From the NCBI GenBank assembly GCA_030589835.1, contig JAUUZS010000329.1:1-5514 (forward strand): a DNA stretch of 5,514 nucleotides, written 5' to 3'. Positions 1 through 5,514 of this stretch are shown piece by piece. Every line of letters starts with the position of its first letter. Position 1 is the stretch's first letter. Source of the DNA: Cyclobacteriaceae bacterium. Lineage in GTDB: Bacteria; Bacteroidota; Bacteroidia; Cytophagales; Cyclobacteriaceae. Both the position numbers and the translations under genes were made by a program. Under the pieces are notes generated by a model. It ran no database searches, was not told where the DNA came from, and was given only the letters and a program-made list of their open reading frames with translations.

Positions 1-1
1 A

Positions 2-112
2 ATTCATTTATATTGGTGTGATCTTTATCATTCTTATGAATCAATCGTTCAGTCTTCCTTGAATGAAATACGTGAATTTCAAAAAGTTCAACGGCTAAAT
101 ATAAAAACATGA
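2..112 (+). CDS. C-terminal fragment of an upstream gene (start outside window), function unknown
   Basis: Reading from base 2, this frame is open for 36 codons and ends in TGA at 110-112. That stop overlaps the ATG of the next gene as ATGA, an arrangement typical of translationally coupled genes in one operon. The visible residues begin IHLYWCDLYHSYES and end QRLNIKT; they are soluble in character, with aromatic residues at the start and a charged probable helix (SLNEIREFQKVQ) near the end. I recognise no family. The evidence is only the open frame and the overlap, and an open run of this length can occur by chance in AT-rich DNA. A competing open frame starts at base 3 but stops at 60-62. 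If the fragment is real, the next gene is at least the second gene of its transcript, which fits the absence of a promoter-like sequence in bases 1-108. Confidence 0.5.
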   Translation: MHLYWCDLYHSYESIVQSSLNEIREFQKVQRLNIKT

Positions 113-1458
113 ACAGGAGAAAATTTATTCGCAATTCGGCTATATCTGCCATATCTATAAAACCCATGGCAGAATCATTTCACAAAGCAAATACGGCAGC
201 TAAACATATTGAAATACTAAATCCCCTTGGCCGGGTTCCCGTAAGCATGATTATTGACGACTCTACGAGTTTAGTAAATATGGCCCATTATGGGATTCCT
301 CAATTTGCAGAGGTATTCCCGGACAATTACAAGCAAGACTGGCGGAAATTACCGAGGGAAATCCCAGACTCCTTTGTGATGGAATTTATAGAATGGTGCG
401 ATTCAAAAGGCGTGAAGGGAAAATACAGCATGGTACCCTATCCTGCATGTACCGGATGGCTACACCGGTTTATTCCGGGTTGGTCAAAGGAAGAACTGAA
501 AAACAGCCTTGATCTTGTACGGAATGAGGTAAGCAGAAATTGGGATATCCACCCGGAGATGATCAGTCATACCAGGGTTATTGATATCAAGACAGGACTC
601 CCCTTCCCACATGCCACTGCGGATTACATGGAGAACTGGGAATGGAGCCAGGAAAAAAGCGTCGATGAGCTGGCCTCATACCTTGCTTATGCCCTGGAGG
701 TGTTGAGTGAGGCCGGATTGTATTGCGAGGGCGTCACGACTCCCGGAGGATTCGGCAGCCGCAACAAAATAAATTTAGCTGCTGCAACACAAGAAGCAGT
801 AAAAGACATCTATAATGCTGATGTAAGTCACTTTTTCAGGAGTGTTATCACTGATAAAGAGAAAAGCGTCGCCCCTGTGGTGATGTATAGTGACATCACC
901 TCTTCCGTTCCGTCTTGTTCAGTGCATATTATCGGCTGTACAGGAGACTGGTTTGGAGGTTGGGATGGACTGAAACCGGGTGATCCGGAAAAATTCATAA
1001 GCGAAGATCTCAGCTCAGGAAGGATGGTTGACGTAATCGAAAGCGGCGAGCCCGCAATAATGGTCTGCCATTGGCCGGGAATCTATTATAATGGCGATCA
1101 GGTAGGGTTCAATATTTTTAAGCAGGTAGTACACCGTCTGGAGCAAAAATATGGCAATGATATACACTGGATGAAACTCAGTGAGATATCGAGGTACTGG
1201 GCGGCAAAAGAATTTGTTTCCTTTGAAGAAACTATGGATGGATATGCGATTAGGGCTCCATTCCCGGCAAAGAATTTTACGATTTCCATAGATAAAAAAA
1301 TCCTTAACCCCGTACTGTATTATGGGAAGCGAAAGCTAATCCTGAAGGAGTTGAGCTCTTCTGAAGCAATAACAGGAAACAGTTTTTCCACACAGAAAAG
1401 ACGCACTATTGTATGTTTTGATTTGCCAAAGGGCAGATCGGAACTGAGAAAAGGGTAG
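109..1458 (+). CDS. Exported polysaccharide-deacetylase-like (NodB-fold) protein, substrate unknown
   Basis: This 449-aa protein is probably exported. The N-terminus MNRRKFIRNS resembles a twin-arginine motif, but the hydrophobic stretch after it (about 10-17) is very short and no clear cleavage site follows. The body resembles divergent polysaccharide deacetylases. It has an Asp pair D50-D51 at the end of a beta strand (SMIIDD, motif-1 position), H148 and H154 (a possible metal-binding pair, more widely spaced than the classical HxxxH), a TPGG turn at 211-214 (motif-3 position), GDW at 279-281, and H321 in VCHWPG (motif-5-like). Known family members use a metal to remove N- or O-acetyl groups from glycans, but the motif assignments here are by eye. 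Residues about 368-449 look like a small beta-rich accessory domain. The ATG at 109 is chosen because it gives the RR motif; only A/T-rich sequence precedes it. The gene overlaps the upstream frame by ATGA and ends 14 bases from the convergent gene 2. The enzyme class is inferred and the substrate is unknown. Confidence 0.7.
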   Translation: MNRRKFIRNSAISAISIKPMAESFHKANTAAKHIEILNPLGRVPVSMIIDDSTSLVNMAHYGIPQFAEVFPDNYKQDWRKLPREIPDSFVMEFIEWCDSKGVKGKYSMVPYPACTGWLHRFIPGWSKEELKNSLDLVRNEVSRNWDIHPEMISHTRVIDIKTGLPFPHATADYMENWEWSQEKSVDELASYLAYALEVLSEAGLYCEGVTTPGGFGSRNKINLAAATQEAVKDIYNADVSHFFRSVITDKEKSVAPVVMYSDITSSVPSCSVHIIGCTGDWFGGWDGLKPGDPEKFISEDLSSGRMVDVIESGEPAIMVCHWPGIYYNGDQVGFNIFKQVVHRLEQKYGNDIHWMKLSEISRYWAAKEFVSFEETMDGYAIRAPFPAKNFTISIDKKILNPVLYYGKRKLILKELSSSEAITGNSFSTQKRRTIVCFDLPKGRSELRKG

Positions 1459-1472
1459 GCAATAAAAAATGG

Positions 1473-3677
1473 TCAAAACCTGATGTTGTAATTGACCTTA
1501 AAGCGTACGGTATTCTCCTCCATCATATACCTGTCGGAATATAAATCAGGCAAAATGAGTGAATTCCACACCAGGATAATTTCATTTCCTGGTTTCAATA
1601 TCCATCTGAATCGTGATTGTATTCCCCATTCGTCCGAAATATTATCAAACTGGAAGAAATTCGTTAGTGAAATTTCTGGATTGAAATACACTTCGGCATT
1701 TATCCGGTAAACACGCGTAACAAAATTTCCTTCCGGCAAATAAATGTTGTTTTGTTCATATTGTAATCCCATAAAAAAGGGAACACCAATTTTTAAGCCG
1801 GTGGCCACTTCAACGGAGGTGGTTGTCCCGTCAAAAAATCCTCCCCAATTTATTTCAAACGCCACCCAGGCATTCCTTCGGGGTGCAGTGGATAATTCTA
1901 TTCCCTGCTGCCAAAAATTATAGTTGCCTTCTGAAATTGTTATGGAGTCTTGCGGGAATATCTCAAAATCCTCGTCGAGGTATTCAAAGGAATTGCGGAG
2001 TGAATATTCAGCCTTCTCTCCCGAAAGGAATTCAAATTCAGCCAATTTCATAAATACGTCCCTTGTCAACAATTTATTTTCCATGTCCGAAATAAAATTG
2101 ACCATACCCCCAGTATTAATTTTCATGATGCCGTATTTGTTAGGCCTGGGCCCCAAAAACAATTCCCCATAGGTATTCCTGATACCCAGTCTCGGCACGA
2201 ATCCTATTCCAGCCCTATAATTTTCACCGATTTCCTGGTGTCCCAAGCGTATGTTGAGAAAATCATTGGGATAGCTGACATCTGCCCCAAAAGAAAAATC
2301 TTTACTTGTGAGCCCTTCTGTATTTGATTTTAATCCAAAACCGGTAAAAACAAGGTTTTTATTTCCACGAAATGTTGAAGATGCCAATTTCACGTCCAAT
2401 CCTGTCAACCAGTTATTTTCGGCTCCTACAGCATTTCCGATGGTGCCCAGAAACCCTACATAGGATTGCTTTCCAACATTATGGGTCACTCTGGCCACAC
2501 TAAAATTGCGGAAGGTAGTATCTGTCTTGTCCGTGATATTCAGGGCGCCAACATTCCAATTTCCTGCCTGTCCCGCAACTTTTAATCCTGCTACAATAGG
2601 AATGGGATTCCCATCGGCGTCCAGGCCAATTCTCCTCGAAAAATAGGGGATCATGTTTGTTCCGTTTCGGTTTCGGTCATCGCCGTTGAACCCGAAATTG
2701 AAATAATTTGCACCATCGAGGAAAAAATTCCGCTTCTCGGGAAAGAATAATGCAAACCGGGTTAGGTTCACCTGTCGGCTATCGACTTCTGTTTGCGCAA
2801 AATCCGTATTAATAGTCAGTGCGGCATTCATTCCACTTCCTATCTGGTAAAAGATATCTCCTCCTGCATTATATACAAATTCATTGCTTTCTCCATTCTT
2901 TTGGTTCATCCCCACCAATCCGTATGGACGTATGTCCAAACCATATCCCTGCGACATGTCCTCCAGTCCGGTAAGCAATCCTGCATCAGATACCTGAAAC
3001 TTATAAGTATCCAGGTTTGCCTCAGGCCAGTATGAGGCTTCCAGTCGCCTGCGTATATGACGGATAAATTTTATTCCCCAGGTATCCTGACCTGGACGAA
3101 AACGCAATGTTTTAAAAGGAATAGCGATTTCCGCTTCCCATCCAAAGTCCCGGATTTTTGCTTTACCGTCAAACAGCCCATCCCATTGCTTGTTAAATGC
3201 AGCACCATTTTCGCTCACCAGAGCATCGCCGATTGAGCCCCGTGGGCCAATCTGGAACCAGAAGGCATTGCGCTTATCGTTATAGGTATCAATGATCACC
3301 TGCACCCGGTCATCCTCACCAAGGCTTATATCCCTTTTTGACTCCTTTGCAGTAATTTTATCAGGATCATCAAAACATCTAAACCCGATGTACAAATGCT
3401 TCTCGCCATAGCACACATATACTTCGGTTTTTTCTGATATTGGCTCTCCAGTATCAGGTTCCCGCTGATAAAATTCAGAAATGACAGAGGCCAGCTTCCA
3501 GGCGGAGTCGTCCAGTAGCCCATCAATTTTAGGGGGCTCGTCGATGCGCACGCCCTTGATTTCATTTTTCGATCCATTTCCCTGCGCATGGAGGTTCAAG
3601 GCGATAAACAAAAGAATAAAAACTTTAGTAAAAGTTATAAAAATCCATTTTATCATGCTCACAAAAAAACTATTCAT
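1473..3677 (-). CDS. Outer-membrane protein with CBM9-like domain and DUF5916 beta-barrel
   Basis: This 734-aa protein has a Sec signal peptide: a Lys-containing start, the hydrophobic core VFILLFIALNL (19-29), then HAQ-GN with likely cleavage after Q32. Residues about 45-235 match the family-9-like carbohydrate-binding fold, with PPKIDGLLDDSAW at 48-60, EVYVCYGEKHLYIGF at 85-99 and the GWEAEIAIPF strand at 179-188. From about 245 to the end it matches DUF5916, with hallmark segments TDFAQTEVDSRQVNLTRF (291-308) and FFPEKRNFFLDGANYF (311-326). Alternating aromatic and polar strands continue to a C-terminal Phe (NYNIRF), as expected for a barrel inserted by the BAM machinery. Length is normal for the family. 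Members are common in Bacteroidota, but their substrates and transport role are not established to my knowledge. The start could instead be Met8 (3654-3656), which gives a more conventional short signal peptide and 727 aa; neither start has a Shine-Dalgarno site. The gene is divergent from gene 3 and convergent with gene 1, so it is probably transcribed alone. Confidence 0.93.
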   Translation of the reverse strand: MNSFFVSMIKWIFITFTKVFILLFIALNLHAQGNGSKNEIKGVRIDEPPKIDGLLDDSAWKLASVISEFYQREPDTGEPISEKTEVYVCYGEKHLYIGFRCFDDPDKITAKESKRDISLGEDDRVQVIIDTYNDKRNAFWFQIGPRGSIGDALVSENGAAFNKQWDGLFDGKAKIRDFGWEAEIAIPFKTLRFRPGQDTWGIKFIRHIRRRLEASYWPEANLDTYKFQVSDAGLLTGLEDMSQGYGLDIRPYGLVGMNQKNGESNEFVYNAGGDIFYQIGSGMNAALTINTDFAQTEVDSRQVNLTRFALFFPEKRNFFLDGANYFNFGFNGDDRNRNGTNMIPYFSRRIGLDADGNPIPIVAGLKVAGQAGNWNVGALNITDKTDTTFRNFSVARVTHNVGKQSYVGFLGTIGNAVGAENNWLTGLDVKLASSTFRGNKNLVFTGFGLKSNTEGLTSKDFSFGADVSYPNDFLNIRLGHQEIGENYRAGIGFVPRLGIRNTYGELFLGPRPNKYGIMKINTGGMVNFISDMENKLLTRDVFMKLAEFEFLSGEKAEYSLRNSFEYLDEDFEIFPQDSITISEGNYNFWQQGIELSTAPRRNAWVAFEINWGGFFDGTTTSVEVATGLKIGVPFFMGLQYEQNNIYLPEGNFVTRVYRINAEVYFNPEISLTNFFQFDNISDEWGIQSRFRWILKPGNEIILVWNSLILPDLYSDRYMMEENTVRFKVNYNIRF

Positions 3678-3695
3678 CTATCAAGAAATTCAATT

Positions 3696-3707
3696 CAACA
3701 ATTGTTG
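3696..3707. repeat. Perfect 12-bp palindrome in the gene 2 leader
   Basis: CAACAA-TTGTTG is a perfect inverted repeat with no spacer, 18 bases upstream of the gene 2 ATG. If the promoter at 3746-3773 is right, it lies in the transcribed leader. It could be bound by a dimeric regulator as DNA or form a weak hairpin near the start codon as RNA. A 12-bp palindrome can arise by chance, so function is only suggested by position. Confidence 0.45.
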
Positions 3708-3745
3708 GCTGCAAAACTTAAATAATCATCTTCATTTTTATAGTT

Positions 3746-3773
3746 CAAAGCTAGGTTTTAAACCTAATGCAAA
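3746..3773 (-). promoter_or_regulatory. Candidate Bacteroidota-type promoter for gene 2
   Basis: On the minus strand, TTTG (3770-3773) is followed after 16 bases by TAGCTTTG (3746-3753), an exact match to the TAnnTTTG -7 consensus known from Bacteroidota. The sequence points toward gene 2 and would give a leader of roughly 60 bases. The spacing is slightly shorter than the usual range of about 17-23, which lowers confidence. No other exact TAnnTTTG match was found upstream of gene 2. Confidence 0.4.
3752..3766. repeat. Perfect inverted repeat inside the candidate gene 2 promoter, possible operator
   Basis: TAGGTTT-T-AAACCTA is a perfect 7-bp inverted repeat around one central base. It fills almost the whole spacer between the candidate -33 and -7 elements and overlaps the TA of the -7 element. 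A repressor dimer bound here would block polymerase. No regulator gene is present in the window, so the operator role is inferred from position and symmetry. Confidence 0.45.
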
Positions 3774-3902
3774 TTTGAAGACCTATGTTTTATCTGTATA
3801 ATTATGAATAGATGAAGGTGCCATTGCGCCAGGATGGACAAGCATATTCAAAATCAGGCTATTTTACACTATCAGGAAGTTTTCGCTCAGACCTGTTAGG
3901 GG

Positions 3903-3924
3903 AAAATCATAATTATAGGATTTT
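3903..3924. repeat. AT-rich imperfect inverted repeat upstream of gene 3
   Basis: AAAATC-ATAA pairs with TTAT-AG-GATTTT, giving a 10-bp stem interrupted only by a two-base bulge, with the T run extending to 3926. It looks superficially like a terminator, but the stem has only two G-C pairs, is weak, and no plus-strand gene ends just before it. It could instead be an operator or simply AT-rich chance symmetry. It lies about 130 bases upstream of the gene 3 start. Confidence 0.3.
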
Positions 3925-4052
3925 TTAACTAAAGTAGCATTCGAAAGAAATTATCATTTTCAATATAGTATATGTTTTTAATTTTTCTTTTAAATGCTAA
4001 ATTGGCTTTAAAATAATATCTCATTTTTTCCTTTTACAAAAACATACTACCC

Positions 4053-5414
4053 ATGAAAAATAGTTTAAGAGACAAGGTTTCCAGAAGACAATTCATTAAG
4101 AAATCAGGAATAGGTGTGGCCACAACCACCGTAGCGCTCCACGCACCCTACATCATCTCTGCCCATGCTGCACCAGATGAGCCCATCAATATCGGGCTGA
4201 TCGGTTGTGGAGGAAGAGGTACCGGAGCAGCATTGGATGCCGTAAATGCCGCTACCAAGGTTATTTACCCGGATTCTGGCTACCATACCGAAAACGCCGC
4301 GGAAGGAACAAAGTTTAGTGCAAAAAATATTCAAATCATGGCCATGGCAGATGTGTTTGAAGATCGTTTGGCTTCAAGCAGGCATGAACTGCAAAAAGTT
4401 GGAATGGAGGTAAAAAAAGAGCATTGTTTCGTAGGATTCGATGCCTATAAGAAAGTGTTGGAAATCCCGGAAATCAACTATGTAATCCTGGCAACGCCTC
4501 CTCATTTCAGACCACAACATCTTCGTGCAACAATCGAGGCAGGAAAGAATGCATTTATTGAAAAACCCGCTGCAGTTGACGCCGCAGGCATCAGGTCGAT
4601 TATAGAGACCGGAGAGTTGGCAAAGCAAAAAGGCCTGACCATCGGCGCCGGGACTCAACGGCGGAGAGACAATGCATACCGGGAGCTGATACAACGGGTT
4701 CACGATGGTGAAATTGGTGAAATTCATTCGGGTGTAGCACGGTGGATGGGTGGTGAATTGTGGTATATCGACCCGCAAGCCGGATGGTCAGATATGGAAA
4801 AACAATTGCGAAACTGGAATTATTACCGATGGCTTTCAGGCGATTTTATTGTGGAGCAATTTGTCCATTCCCTTGACCTGGTCAACTGGGTATTGCAATC
4901 ACATCCCATTAAAGCCATTGGTCTTGGAGGGCGCCAGGTGCGCACCGATCCTGATAAGTATGGAAATATTTATGATCATTTTTCGGTTCAGTATGAATAT
5001 CCGAATGATGTCACGATATTCTGCCTTGACCGCCAAATCAATGGATGTACAAATCATGTAGATGATGTGTTCAATGGAATAAAAGGCAAGGCAAACTTCA
5101 GTTACCGCAAAACAGGAACGACCCTGAAAGAGGGGAAATCATGGAGATTCCGCGGTAAGCGAAACAATCCGTATCAGGCAGAACATGATGAACTGATACA
5201 AGCCATTCGTACCGGCAATCCCATCAACGAGGCGCAACAAATAGCAGAATCTACGCTGACCGCAATTATGGGTCGTGAGGCAGTTTATAGTGGTCAGGAA
5301 CTCGATTGGGAGACCGTACTAAATGCCGACCAGGATTTCACTCTCGACAACTACGAGTTCAGTGATTTGCCGGTAGCGGAGGTGCCAATGCCAGGGAAAT
5401 ACCGGTTTGTTTAA
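4053..5414 (+). CDS. Tat-exported Gfo/Idh/MocA-family oxidoreductase
   Basis: This 453-aa protein starts with a clear twin-arginine signal: SRRQFIKKSG at 10-19, the hydrophobic stretch GVATTTVALHAPYIISA, and AHA-AP with likely cleavage after A39. The mature part begins with an NAD(P)-binding Rossmann fold: strand INIGLIG followed by the GCGGRG loop (51-56). MAMADVFEDR (97-105) would hold the acidic end of the second strand. ATPPHFRPQH (147-156) and EKP (170-172, K171) are family landmarks. The second domain holds the GDFIVEQFVHSLD segment (263-275); H272 sits where the family's catalytic His usually lies. The family oxidises, reduces or rearranges sugars and inositols; the substrate here cannot be read from sequence. 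K171 in EKP argues against the GH109 glycosidase branch, which as I recall has EVP there. The loop between the first two strands (about 61-93) is longer than in typical members. It is divergent from gene 2, and the next 100 bases contain no gene. Confidence 0.93.
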   Translation: MKNSLRDKVSRRQFIKKSGIGVATTTVALHAPYIISAHAAPDEPINIGLIGCGGRGTGAALDAVNAATKVIYPDSGYHTENAAEGTKFSAKNIQIMAMADVFEDRLASSRHELQKVGMEVKKEHCFVGFDAYKKVLEIPEINYVILATPPHFRPQHLRATIEAGKNAFIEKPAAVDAAGIRSIIETGELAKQKGLTIGAGTQRRRDNAYRELIQRVHDGEIGEIHSGVARWMGGELWYIDPQAGWSDMEKQLRNWNYYRWLSGDFIVEQFVHSLDLVNWVLQSHPIKAIGLGGRQVRTDPDKYGNIYDHFSVQYEYPNDVTIFCLDRQINGCTNHVDDVFNGIKGKANFSYRKTGTTLKEGKSWRFRGKRNNPYQAEHDELIQAIRTGNPINEAQQIAESTLTAIMGREAVYSGQELDWETVLNADQDFTLDNYEFSDLPVAEVPMPGKYRFV

Positions 5415-5419
5415 ATAGC

Positions 5420-5514
5420 GTCTGTCCATAAAGTCTGCTATCTGCGTTTCGCTTGCTCTCAAAATGATCATTTACGAAATGTAAACTCACATTTTTCGAG
5501 CTACGCAAGCCTTG
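5420..5514. repeat. Compound imperfect inverted repeat after gene 3, possible repeat-element or IS edge
   Basis: Six bases after the gene 3 stop begins a structured non-coding stretch that runs off the window. GCTTGC (5451-5456) pairs with GCAAGC (5505-5510), CTC (5458-5460) with GAG (5498-5500), AAAATG (5461-5466) with CATTTT (5490-5495), and TTTAC (5471-5475) with GTAAA (5481-5485) around the loop GAAAT. Together these nest into one long imperfect hairpin of about 60 bases. Before it, GTCTGTCCATAAAGTC (5420-5435) resembles in general style the terminal repeats of some insertion sequences, and TCTGC occurs twice with a 7-base period (5434-5445). No transposase is visible. It could be a dispersed intergenic repeat, an IS end, or a processing or termination structure for gene 3; no U-run follows the stem. 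Confidence 0.45.

Larger units (their letters stand above)
3678..4052. other. Divergent intergenic region between genes 2 and 3
   Basis: This 375-base AT-rich spacer separates two divergently transcribed genes and should carry the promoters of both. I see no credible gene in it; the best short frames are about 20 codons on either strand (for example 3834-3899 on plus) and lack support. The gene 2 side holds a promoter-like pair and two perfect palindromes, annotated separately. On the gene 3 side I find no full TAnnTTTG match. The closest is TATGTTTT at 3971-3978, without a TTG at suitable spacing, so the gene 3 promoter is unassigned. No Shine-Dalgarno sequence precedes the ATG at 4053. A small hairpin, GGTGC-CATT-GCGCC, at 3817-3830 includes one G-U pair and stands out as GC-rich in AT-rich surroundings. 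Confidence 0.75.

Noticed and set aside
3..62. Hydrophobic open frame at the window start (FIYIGVIFIILMNQ...)
   Set aside because: It is only 19 codons and stops at 60-62, and the alternative frame from base 2 runs into an ATGA overlap with gene 1, which is better support.
1459..1472. Possible bidirectional terminator between convergent genes 1 and 2
   Set aside because: The 14-base gap and adjacent coding ends contain no GC-rich stem with a T run.
3481..3801. 106-codon plus-strand open frame over the gene 2 start and leader
   Set aside because: It is antisense to the gene 2 signal peptide and CBM9-like region and has low-complexity content with no recognisable domain.
3834..3899. 21-codon frame (MDKHIQNQAILHYQEVF...) in the divergent spacer
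   Set aside because: It is too short and has no family match; the AGG just before the ATG is too close to serve as a ribosome site, and such sites are of little use in Bacteroidota anyway.
3903..3926. Rho-independent terminator in the divergent spacer
   Set aside because: The stem is nearly all A-T with a bulge, and no plus-strand gene ends upstream of it, so it is listed only as an inverted repeat.
4374..4778. 134-codon minus-strand open frame inside gene 3
   Set aside because: It lies wholly antisense to a strongly supported oxidoreductase, is Cys-rich with no recognisable domain, and is best explained as a shadow of the coding strand.
4053..5414. GH109 alpha-N-acetylgalactosaminidase assignment for gene 3
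   Set aside because: The Tat signal and Rossmann fold are shared with GH109, but the intact EKP lysine motif points to the wider oxidoreductase family.
1..5514. CRISPR array, tRNA, rRNA, riboswitch or defence system
   Set aside because: No regularly spaced direct repeats, no tRNA-like cloverleaf and no defence-type proteins were seen on either strand.

Overview
The window most likely comes from a member of the Bacteroidota. The main reasons are the large gene 2 product, which joins a family-9-like carbohydrate-binding domain to a DUF5916 outer-membrane barrel; start codons preceded by A/T-rich sequence without a Shine-Dalgarno site; and a sequence upstream of gene 2 that resembles the phylum's TTTG / TAnnTTTG promoter. 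Base composition looks moderately AT-rich, with clearly AT-rich spacers. No 16S, tRNA or other taxonomic marker is present, so a genus cannot be named.

Layout: (1) bases 2-112 appear to hold the last 36 codons of an upstream plus-strand gene whose TGA overlaps the next ATG (ATGA). (2) Bases 109-1458 (+) encode a 449-aa protein with a twin-arginine-like N-terminus and a divergent NodB/polysaccharide-deacetylase-like pattern. (3) Bases 1473-3677 (-) encode a 734-aa outer-membrane protein with a CBM9-like domain and a DUF5916 barrel ending in Phe. It converges on gene 1 with a 14-base gap and no visible terminator. (4) Bases 3678-4052 are a 375-base divergent spacer with no credible gene. It holds a candidate promoter for gene 2, two perfect palindromes and an AT-rich inverted repeat. 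(5) Bases 4053-5414 (+) encode a 453-aa Tat-exported Gfo/Idh/MocA-family oxidoreductase. (6) Bases 5415-5514 hold a compound imperfect inverted repeat that may be the edge of an intergenic repeat or mobile element.

The three full genes all look exported: two carry twin-arginine motifs and one has a Sec signal peptide and an outer-membrane barrel. All three belong to families often associated with carbohydrate handling at the cell envelope, so a role in glycan or sugar-derivative processing is a reasonable inference. No SusC/SusD pair, glycoside hydrolase, sulfatase or regulator is visible, so the window cannot be called a polysaccharide utilisation locus. I found no convincing evidence of a wholly new system. 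The best leads are the terminal repeat, the palindrome inside the candidate gene 2 promoter and the unassigned chemistry of the two Tat-type proteins.
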